Shown one piece after another: positions 7,043 to 13,109 of a stretch of DNA of 13,109 bases. This DNA is from Bacteroidales bacterium (GTDB lineage: Bacteria > Bacteroidota > Bacteroidia > Bacteroidales > VadinHA17): positions 1 to 13,109 of the forward strand of contig JAUYBT010000185.1 in the NCBI GenBank assembly GCA_030692905.1. The letters are read 5' to 3'. Position 1 is the stretch's first letter. Each line of letters begins with the position of its first letter. A program made the translations under genes and the position numbers. The notes under the pieces are model-generated. The model was not told the origin of the DNA. It was given only the letters and a program-made list of their open reading frames with translations, and did not search any database.

Positions 7043-8785
7043 TTACATTCCGATCTCGCAGAATAATCCATCAACCTGGGCAAGTATCTGGTGATCTGTA
7101 AAGTGCCTGCCCTTGATTGCTGATGATGGACAGGCTGCAACACAAACGCCACACCCTTTGCATAAAGCGCTGATGATATAACTTTGTTTTTTTTCTTCGT
7201 TGAATTCAATGGCGCTGAAAGGGCAAAGCTGGTTACAGAACCGGCACCCGGAGCACATCTCTTCATTTACTTCCGAATATAAGGCATCAACTTCGATCTT
7301 ACCTTTCGCAATTCTTGCCAGAATCCGGGCCGCTGCAGCTCTGGCCTGTGCAACGGAATCCGGAATATCCTTTGGAGCAACACAGGTACCGGCAATAAAA
7401 ATTCCATCTGTCGTGGTTGCAACCGGTTCAAGTTTAGGATGACTCTCGATGAACCATCCATCTTTATCCTGGCTAATATTGACAATACGGGCTATTTCGT
7501 GCGAATCTTCACGGGCTTCCATTCCTACCATAAGGATAACCAGGTCAGCCGGGATCTCAATAGGTTCCCCTGAAAGCTTTTCATTGACTTCTATAAGCAT
7601 TTCACAATCATCTTTCGGGGATGCTTTGTGAATAACCGGTCTGTCATCTTTTTCATACATCAGGAACAATGTCTTGGCTTCTGATGACTGGCGGTAAAAA
7701 TCTTCATGCCCCTTTCCGAAAGCATGCATATCAATATAGATATCGGAAATATAACATGTCGGGTTTGCAGATTTGATCTCAGAAGCATACTTTAACGCAG
7801 TCATGCAGCAAACCCTGGAACAATAAGTGTGGAATTCCTGACTCCGGCTTCCAACACAGTGAATAATAGCAACATATCCGGGTATTTTGCCCTCCTTCGT
7901 TTCAATACGTCCGGCACGGATCATCTTTTCCAATTCGAACGAAGTAATAACATTCGGCAATTTCCCATATCCATAGTGTACGATGCGTGATGCATCGAAT
8001 TCCTTAAATCCTGTACATACCACAACATTCCCAATCTCCACTTCAACCGATTTTTTCTCTTTAGCAGGCTTCCCATTAAGCAATTGGATGGTTGCTTTGA
8101 AATTTCCAATATATCCGGTCAGGTCTGTCACTTTTGATTCAAGGTAGACATGAACCTGTTTGTGGTTCATGATACGCGTCAACCGTTCCGTAAGAAGATC
8201 ACGGGCAGAATATAGATATGGTGCTGTAAGATCGACGCGTGCAAGGTTACCTCCCAGGTGATTATTCTTTTCAACAAGATGAACAGAATTACCGGCATCT
8301 GCTAATTCCAGAGCAGCGGTCATACCTGCAATGCCTCCACCGACGACCAGTGTATTCGGACACATATTAACCGACATGCTTTCCAATTCTTCATGGAGCT
8401 CAACACGGCAAATGGCTGCGTAAACAAGGGCCATAGCTTTTTCAGTAGCCTCTTTGGTATTCTTATGGACCCAACTGCATTGTTCACGTATATTAGCCAT
8501 TTCAAATAAATACTGGTTAAGACCGGCAGATCTCAAGGCATTACGGAACGTATGTTCATGCATATTAGGACTGCAGGCAGCCACAACAACCCTGTTAAGC
8601 TGATTCTCTTTGATATCCTGAGTGATCATCTCCTGCCCGGGATTGGAGCACATATATTTATAGGTTCTGGCAAGAACAACATTAGGTAGACCTGATACGA
8701 AATTAGCAACAGCTTCAACATCAACTATTTTGGCGATATTTGTTCCACACATGCAAATGTACACGCCGATTCTGCAATTTTTCAT
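7043..8785 (-). CDS. hdrA: HdrA-like flavoprotein with C-terminal 2[4Fe-4S] ferredoxin domain (QmoB-position paralog)
   Basis: The 580-residue protein belongs to the heterodisulfide reductase subunit A family. The N-terminal HdrA domain keeps its cysteines: CMCGTNI (Cys11, Cys13), Cys46 in MCSNPGQ, Cys71 in ACSPNMHE and Cys103. The FAD dinucleotide-fold motif VVGGGIAG is at 147-154. The HdrA-specific cluster motif is present as Cys310 in IIHCVGSR plus Cys322, Cys326 and Cys327 in YCSRVCCM. The C-terminus (from ~509) has two CxxCxxCxxxCP motifs, Cys511-521 and Cys542-552. The inserted ferredoxin domain and LDCAAC motif of canonical HdrA are absent, which makes it the mirror image of the other paralog (9966-11768). 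It should be a cytoplasmic electron-transfer subunit docking to the QmoC-like protein encoded 12 bases upstream. The ATG at 8785 follows AAAAGGAG by 3 bases. Confidence 0.92.
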   Translation of the reverse strand: MKNCRIGVYICMCGTNIAKIVDVEAVANFVSGLPNVVLARTYKYMCSNPGQEMITQDIKENQLNRVVVAACSPNMHEHTFRNALRSAGLNQYLFEMANIREQCSWVHKNTKEATEKAMALVYAAICRVELHEELESMSVNMCPNTLVVGGGIAGMTAALELADAGNSVHLVEKNNHLGGNLARVDLTAPYLYSARDLLTERLTRIMNHKQVHVYLESKVTDLTGYIGNFKATIQLLNGKPAKEKKSVEVEIGNVVVCTGFKEFDASRIVHYGYGKLPNVITSFELEKMIRAGRIETKEGKIPGYVAIIHCVGSRSQEFHTYCSRVCCMTALKYASEIKSANPTCYISDIYIDMHAFGKGHEDFYRQSSEAKTLFLMYEKDDRPVIHKASPKDDCEMLIEVNEKLSGEPIEIPADLVILMVGMEAREDSHEIARIVNISQDKDGWFIESHPKLEPVATTTDGIFIAGTCVAPKDIPDSVAQARAAAARILARIAKGKIEVDALYSEVNEEMCSGCRFCNQLCPFSAIEFNEEKKQSYIISALCKGCGVCVAACPSSAIKGRHFTDHQILAQVDGLFCEIGM

Positions 8786-8788
8786 GGG

Positions 8789-8796
8789 CTCCTTTT
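8789..8796 (-). promoter_or_regulatory. Shine-Dalgarno sequence of the second hdrA-like gene
   Basis: On the minus strand AAAAGGAG lies 3 bases before the ATG at 8785, in the 12-base gap after the preceding stop. It supports this start. Such a motif is unusual for Bacteroidota, where most genes lack it. Confidence 0.6.
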
Positions 8797-8797
8797 G

Positions 8798-9955
8798 TTA
8801 CTTTATAAAGACCGGATAAGAATCTAAAACTACTTCCTGCAGGGCTAAAGCCGCTCTGCGGATAGCTGCAAGATACATAGCCAGGGGACGATAAATGAGA
8901 TGTGCCCATTTGCTGAAAGGCACCCTGAGCAACCAGGGTACGACACACATTAAATGGATTACGTAGGTGATATTTGCCCATTCAAAAAGTCCTGTGCGAT
9001 GAAAAACATGCTGGGCGATCCCGGTTAAAACGATAATAAACAATAGAATCACAAAAACCCAGTCGGTACTATGGGACTTTTTATATTGTACATAGTTTTT
9101 CTTCAAACGGTTCCGGATAAAATAAATGGTACCGGTAATCAGTCCAATGGTTGCAAGGTATCCGAAAATATGTACCGACCATTTAATTTCAGGCCCTGAC
9201 TGTAACTGTTCTATAAAAACCATCACCAGCACCAACATGGTAACATATCCCAGCATAAGACCAAGATGGATGAACCAGGGCATAAAAAAAGGATGTTCGC
9301 GTTTTTTTTCACATTCCGAATAACGTTTCTGGGTGAAGAAATGCCATGGAAGCTGGTATAATTCTTTTAAATAGAGCCACCAGGGTACGGCGAATTGTGT
9401 CCCTTTAATCATTACCAGATACCACATACGGATTGCATTGATAACAAGAAAAACCGCCAGAATTGCTCCAACTGTGAGGTTGAATTTGTGAATAAACGTA
9501 CTGGATAAGAATGCTCCCTCTCCGTCATAGATGTGAATGCTTCCCCCGGAAAATCCATAATACAATAAAAATATTCCTGTAAGTAAAGCGATAATAAGAA
9601 CCGCAAGTACTTCTATTAACCTCGATTTAAAAAACTGCCTGGCGATTCCTGTAAAGTCATAACGGGAAATAAGCCATCGGCGCAAGCTCATCATTGTTTC
9701 CCCCGGATCTGCTTCCCTTGGGCATTGCTCTGAACATTGGCCACAGTAATAACACAGCCACGGTTCAAGTGTGGTTTCGATTTTCTGGGACAACCCCATT
9801 TGTAATAAGCGCATCGATTTCCGTGGAAATTTGTATACGTCATCTGCATGGGGACAGATCGTTGAACAATCCCCGCATTGGTAACATAATTGTACATCTT
9901 CGGCACCAAAACGGTCCAGAACATCAATAAACTTTGGATTTACTCTGATTGCCAT
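8798..9955 (-). CDS. QmoC-like protein: HdrC iron-sulfur domain fused to HdrE/cytochrome b-like membrane domain
   Basis: I choose the ATG at 9955 (385 residues), because AAGGAGG lies 5 bases before it and conserved sequence (MAIRVNPKFIDVL) follows. A frame start at 10000 would overlap the upstream gene. Residues 24-34 (CYQCGDCSTIC) and 68-78 (CYYCGQCSEQC) are two [4Fe-4S] sites as in HdrC. From ~113 on there are about six transmembrane helices (near 113-133, 158-182, 226-250, 262-280, 297-317, 331-346) with histidines 156, 230, 262, 316, 319 and 334 as possible heme b ligands, as in nitrate reductase gamma/HdrE-type cytochromes. Domain order and length fit QmoC, which exchanges electrons with menaquinone. 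It lies between the two hdrA-like genes and is the only membrane subunit of the cluster. An HdrCE-type protein unrelated to Qmo function is the alternative. Confidence 0.88.
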   Translation of the reverse strand: MAIRVNPKFIDVLDRFGAEDVQLCYQCGDCSTICPHADDVYKFPRKSMRLLQMGLSQKIETTLEPWLCYYCGQCSEQCPREADPGETMMSLRRWLISRYDFTGIARQFFKSRLIEVLAVLIIALLTGIFLLYYGFSGGSIHIYDGEGAFLSSTFIHKFNLTVGAILAVFLVINAIRMWYLVMIKGTQFAVPWWLYLKELYQLPWHFFTQKRYSECEKKREHPFFMPWFIHLGLMLGYVTMLVLVMVFIEQLQSGPEIKWSVHIFGYLATIGLITGTIYFIRNRLKKNYVQYKKSHSTDWVFVILLFIIVLTGIAQHVFHRTGLFEWANITYVIHLMCVVPWLLRVPFSKWAHLIYRPLAMYLAAIRRAALALQEVVLDSYPVFIK

Positions 9956-9960
9956 AATGA

Positions 9961-9967
9961 CCTCCTT
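9961..9967 (-). promoter_or_regulatory. Strong Shine-Dalgarno sequence deciding the QmoC-like start
   Basis: AAGGAGG on the minus strand lies 5 bases before the ATG at 9955 and overlaps the TAA stop (9966-9968) of the preceding hdrA-like gene, which suggests translational coupling. It argues for the start at 9955 over the in-frame ATG at 10000. Confidence 0.75.
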
Positions 9968-11768
9968 AGATTGTATGAATGTTTTTAGCCCTTGCTTCAA
10001 TTTCGCTGAGGGAAAGGCTGCTCAGGTGTCCTATTCCTTTCCCGCTTGTCAGACTGCCCAAAACCCCTGCAGCCACCGCCGCGGCCTGTGCCACCGTATC
10101 GGGTATGTCTTTTGGAGCCTGACACATTCCTGCCACATAAATACCACCTTTATCGGTATCGGTTGGGCTACCATTGTAATCCAGCTCTGAAAACCAACCG
10201 TCGGTATCTCTTTGTACTCCCAGCATCCTGCTAAGCTCCTCTGTACCTGATGCCGGTATCAGGCCAACTGCCAATACAACCATATCAACCTTAAACTTAA
10301 CTAACCTGTCATTGAAGATATCCTCTCCACGCACTATCATTTGTCCGTTATTCATTGCAACGGAAGCCGAATGTCCACGGACAACAAATGTCCCTTCCTG
10401 TTTGATCCGTTCTGCAAACTCTTCATAACCTTTGCCGAAAGCTCTCATATCTATATAAAATTCGTAAACATTAACATTGGGGATTTTTTCTTTGATCAGG
10501 TGGGCGAATTTCAGGGAATACATACAGCAGACACGGGAACAGTAAGGATTATATTTTTTGTTCCTGGATCCTACACAATGAATAAGAGCAACACTCCTTG
10601 GTGGTATACCCTCGGGTGAATAGATCCATTCTTCCTCCCGTGTTTTTTTATTAAAACGCCTGGTTTTAGTGACGATCCTTCCACCAGTCGTGCCTGATGC
10701 ATTGGTAAGACGCTCAAATTCAAGAGAAGTCAATACATCAGGATAGACCCCATATCCGTACTGTTCTATTTTGCTTACATCCAGAAGTTCATAGCCTGTT
10801 GCCAGAATAATATTTCCGACTTCGATATCTATCGTTTGATCAATTTCGTTGAGATTAATACATTCTTTGGGACATTTTTTCACACAAACGCCACATTTTT
10901 CCCCTTCAGAAAGGATATAAGTGCAACTCTTCTCATCCACCAGGTAAGCATTGGGAACAGCCTGTGGAAAAGGGATATAAATTGCTTTCCGTAAAGATAT
11001 TCCTGCATCGAATTCACTTTCTACCTTTACCGGGCAGACTTCAGTGCAAACATTACATGCAATACAGGAATTGATGTCAACGTAACGTGCACTTTGCCTT
11101 ATTTTCACCCGGTAAGAACCTGGTTTACCGGTAACGGCCACTACTTTCGATTTTGTTAACAGGCGGATCATCTCATGTTGTCCCACAGAAACCATTTTAG
11201 GAGTAAGAATACAGGCAGCACAATCCAAAGTGGGAAACGTTTTGTCAAACATGGCCATATGACCGCCTATAGTTCCGGTTTGTTCAACCAGGAACACTTG
11301 TTTACCGGCGTTGGCTATCTCCAGGGCAGATTGTATTCCAGCTATACCACCCCCGATAATAAGCGTTGAATGATTGACTGGATTTCCACTTGGTATAGCA
11401 ACGAGTGAGAAAGGAACAGCCATAGTGGCACAGGCTACGATGGCTTTGGCACGGTCCATTGCATTTTCACCTCTTGCCCCATGTTGCTGGAAAGAGGCAA
11501 GGCGTATTTCATCAGTGTTGCCTCCTGTCATTGCCATTGCTTTAGTAAAAACAGGTTTAAAATAACCCGGCATATCCCCTGCGATAACAATCCTTCCCAG
11601 GTTGTTTGATTTGATCTGTTCGCAAAGAATTTTCACCTCAGGATGAGGTTTTAACCCTAAAATTTGGACCGTCTCGACTTCAGGAAGGTTTGCCGAATAC
11701 TTTGCAATGGCATCAATATTAAGATTCCTGCTGTCTTCCATTTGGCAGAAAAAGACTCCGGTTCGCAT
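9966..11768 (-). CDS. hdrA: HdrA-like flavoprotein with inserted ferredoxin domain and degenerate N-terminal domain (QmoA-position paralog)
   Basis: The 600-residue protein is of the heterodisulfide reductase A family. It has the FAD motif IIGGGIAG (137-144), the HdrA signature FPTLDCAACILTPKM (Cys183, Cys186), and an inserted ferredoxin domain with CIACNVCTEVC (Cys235-245) and Cys282/292/295/299. The HdrA-specific cluster motif follows as Cys398 (IHCVGSR) with Cys410, Cys414 and Cys415. It lacks the C-terminal ferredoxin domain. The N-terminal HdrA domain is recognisable by fold pattern, but only Cys8 of the five cysteines seen in the paralog remains; CMCG has become CQME and ACSP has become AGDMP. 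It lies 50 bases after the hydrogenase gene and 10 bases before the QmoC-like gene. It is likely the flavoprotein between hydrogenase and membrane subunit (inference). The start at 11768 has GAAGGA 3 bases upstream. Confidence 0.92.
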   Translation of the reverse strand: MRTGVFFCQMEDSRNLNIDAIAKYSANLPEVETVQILGLKPHPEVKILCEQIKSNNLGRIVIAGDMPGYFKPVFTKAMAMTGGNTDEIRLASFQQHGARGENAMDRAKAIVACATMAVPFSLVAIPSGNPVNHSTLIIGGGIAGIQSALEIANAGKQVFLVEQTGTIGGHMAMFDKTFPTLDCAACILTPKMVSVGQHEMIRLLTKSKVVAVTGKPGSYRVKIRQSARYVDINSCIACNVCTEVCPVKVESEFDAGISLRKAIYIPFPQAVPNAYLVDEKSCTYILSEGEKCGVCVKKCPKECINLNEIDQTIDIEVGNIILATGYELLDVSKIEQYGYGVYPDVLTSLEFERLTNASGTTGGRIVTKTRRFNKKTREEEWIYSPEGIPPRSVALIHCVGSRNKKYNPYCSRVCCMYSLKFAHLIKEKIPNVNVYEFYIDMRAFGKGYEEFAERIKQEGTFVVRGHSASVAMNNGQMIVRGEDIFNDRLVKFKVDMVVLAVGLIPASGTEELSRMLGVQRDTDGWFSELDYNGSPTDTDKGGIYVAGMCQAPKDIPDTVAQAAAVAAGVLGSLTSGKGIGHLSSLSLSEIEARAKNIHTI

Positions 11769-11771
11769 AAT

Positions 11772-11777
11772 TCCTTC
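11772..11777 (-). promoter_or_regulatory. Shine-Dalgarno-like sequence of the first hdrA-like gene
   Basis: GAAGGA on the minus strand ends 3 bases before the ATG at 11768. It is weaker than the one before the QmoC-like gene but supports this start. Confidence 0.45.
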
Positions 11778-11818
11778 TGTATTGATTATTTAATATATCA
11801 CTTACCTGTCCGAGGGTA

Positions 11819-13109
11819 TTAATTTCTTATCAAACGCTGCAGTAATTCTCCATTAGCTTCACGAATTTCAAGAATCATTGACATTTGTCCGGGAAGACAA
11901 TGGGTAGCACAAGAAAAACAGGGATCATATGCCCTGAAAGCCATCTCAATCATATTCAGAACGCCATCGGTTACTTCAACACCTTTTTTGATCAGGCCCT
12001 CAGCGGCTTTTTTGATCGACATGCTGATAGCAGCATGGTTGTTTGTCGTTCCGACAATGATATTGACTTTAGTGACAATTCCCTTGTCATCGGTCCAATA
12101 GTGGTGTGTGAGGGTACCTCTCATGGCTTCAACTATACCCACTCCCTCACCTGGGATTGGACCAAGCGGTGCACGTAATTCTTTGCCGGTTATATCAGGA
12201 TCCATCGCGAGCTCCAGGCATCGTTCAGCAGAATATAATAGCTCCACGAGTCGTGCCCAGTGCATGGCAAGTGTTGCATGAACAGGTTTTCCTCCAAGTG
12301 TGCTGTACATGCGTTCGTATTCCTTTTGTGCCAGTGGAGTCGCCATTCCATCGGCAGCATTTAACCTGGATAAAGGTGTGGCATGGTATACACCGGAATT
12401 CTGCCCGTCGATAAATCCTTTCCAGCCAATCTTTTTAAGAAACGGAAATTTAAGATAACTCCAGGGTTCAACATGTTCAGCTATATAATCGAGATACTCG
12501 GATGGTGAATATTTGCATAACTCTTTTCCTTCTGTATCGACTACCCTGACCTTTCCATCATAGAAGTTTACCTTGTTGTTCACATCAACAAGTCCCATTG
12601 AGTGAAGTTTAAGCGCATATGGCCCATTGAGAATGATATCGACATATTCCTTATTACCGAGGACAAAATTGTCAAAAATATTGAGTGTAAATTTTGCGAA
12701 TTCCACAAAACCTTTTGCTTTATCAATAATATTGTCTCGTTCCTGTTCGGAAAGCCCTCTTCTTACACCACCGGGGATATTCATCACCACAAAAGTCTGG
12801 TGTCCGCCAAGCAGAGCCTGGATTTCCTGGGCGAGACGACGTTGTTTAATGACTTCCGTCCCGATTTCCTTACCGACCTTTTCAATCACTCCCAGTATGT
12901 TTCTTTTAGCCGCTGGTGCATCTGGACCAACAACGAAATCGGGTGCTGCAAGAGCATAAAAATGGGCGATATGACTATGGATAAAATGTGCCATATAAAA
13001 AAGCTCCCTGAGTTTCTTTGCAGTGGGTGGAGGTTCGACACCGAATACAACATCTACAGCCTTGCCCGATGCCATATGATGACAACCCGGGCAAACACCG
13101 CATATTTTC
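11819..13109 (-). CDS. [NiFe] hydrogenase large subunit, group 3c/MvhA-like, N-terminus beyond window edge
   Basis: The frame stays open past the ATG at 13075 to the window edge, and the extra codons encode KICGVCPGCHH followed by MASGKAVD. This is the N-terminal nickel-ligand block (usually RxCGxCxxxH), so the ATG is internal and about 60 or more N-terminal residues are missing. The C-terminal ligand block DPCFSCATH is encoded at 11900-11926. Cys pairs at both ends thus hold the Ni-Fe centre, and standard cysteines (no selenocysteine) are used. About 26 residues follow the final His, a normal tail removed by a maturation endopeptidase after nickel insertion. The middle part (PDFVVGPDAPAAKRN, GGKPVHATLAMHWARL, APLGPIPGEGVG) resembles group 3c enzymes that feed HdrA, and the downstream hdrA genes agree. 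Groups 3b and 3d are less likely alternatives. The small subunit should lie upstream, outside the window. Confidence 0.93.
   Translation of the reverse strand, partial: KICGVCPGCHHMASGKAVDVVFGVEPPPTAKKLRELFYMAHFIHSHIAHFYALAAPDFVVGPDAPAAKRNILGVIEKVGKEIGTEVIKQRRLAQEIQALLGGHQTFVVMNIPGGVRRGLSEQERDNIIDKAKGFVEFAKFTLNIFDNFVLGNKEYVDIILNGPYALKLHSMGLVDVNNKVNFYDGKVRVVDTEGKELCKYSPSEYLDYIAEHVEPWSYLKFPFLKKIGWKGFIDGQNSGVYHATPLSRLNAADGMATPLAQKEYERMYSTLGGKPVHATLAMHWARLVELLYSAERCLELAMDPDITGKELRAPLGPIPGEGVGIVEAMRGTLTHHYWTDDKGIVTKVNIIVGTTNNHAAISMSIKKAAEGLIKKGVEVTDGVLNMIEMAFRAYDPCFSCATHCLPGQMSMILEIREANGELLQRLIRN

Noticed and set aside
9956..10000. Longer start (ATG at 10000) for the QmoC-like gene
   Set aside because: It would overlap the upstream hdrA-like gene by 35 bases and add residues without conserved features. 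The ATG at 9955 has AAGGAGG at ideal spacing.
7043..11768. A true Qmo complex for sulfate reduction
   Set aside because: Only the QmoC-like architecture fits. Neither HdrA-like protein matches QmoA or QmoB fully (QmoA lacks the inserted ferredoxin, QmoB has an MvhD-like end), and no apr, sat or dsr gene is present.
1..13109. CRISPR arrays, tRNA/rRNA genes, insertion sequences or integration sites
   Set aside because: I saw no direct-repeat arrays, tRNA-like cloverleafs, transposase genes or flanking terminal repeats while reading both strands.

Overview
The window looks like chromosomal DNA of a member of the Bacteroidota, probably an anaerobic or facultative one. The reasons are DUF4369-type TlpA lipoproteins, a Bacteroidota-style LpxH and acyltransferase, moderate AT content, and plus-strand genes that start without Shine-Dalgarno sequences. 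No 16S gene or other marker is present, so this assignment is inference.

Left part, plus strand (1-4111): two tandem paralogous thioredoxin-fold proteins (the first cut by the window edge, the second without the first catalytic cysteine), an LpxH-type metallophosphatase starting at TTG, and a membrane-anchored PlsC-like acyltransferase. These look like envelope housekeeping genes.

Middle (4112-5673, plus strand): a 375-base non-coding stretch that ends in what reads as the amputated C-terminus of a hypF gene, then intact hypA and hypB for nickel insertion into [NiFe] hydrogenase.

Right part, minus strand (13109 down to 5670): a compact, co-oriented cluster, read right to left. It holds a [NiFe] hydrogenase large subunit of the group 3c (MvhA) type, running off the window edge; an HdrA-like flavoprotein with an inserted ferredoxin domain; a QmoC-like fusion of an HdrC iron-sulfur domain with a multi-pass, probably heme b, membrane domain; a second HdrA-like flavoprotein with a C-terminal ferredoxin domain; and a six-helix histidine kinase with a RegB-type GGxxNP loop. 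Gaps are 50, 10, 12 and 29 bases, which suggests one transcription unit. The last gene overlaps the end of hypB by 4 bases, tail to tail.

How the parts may work together (inference): HypA and HypB help build the hydrogenase. Electrons from H2 would pass through the two complementary HdrA-like flavoproteins to the QmoC-like membrane subunit and so to the quinone pool, or in reverse. The kinase could sense the redox state of that pool. The combination of a soluble-type Mvh hydrogenase, a Qmo/Hdr-like membrane module and a quinone-sensor-like kinase is the most interesting content of the window. HdrB, MvhD, the hydrogenase small subunit and a response regulator are not in the window. They could lie beyond position 13109 or elsewhere.
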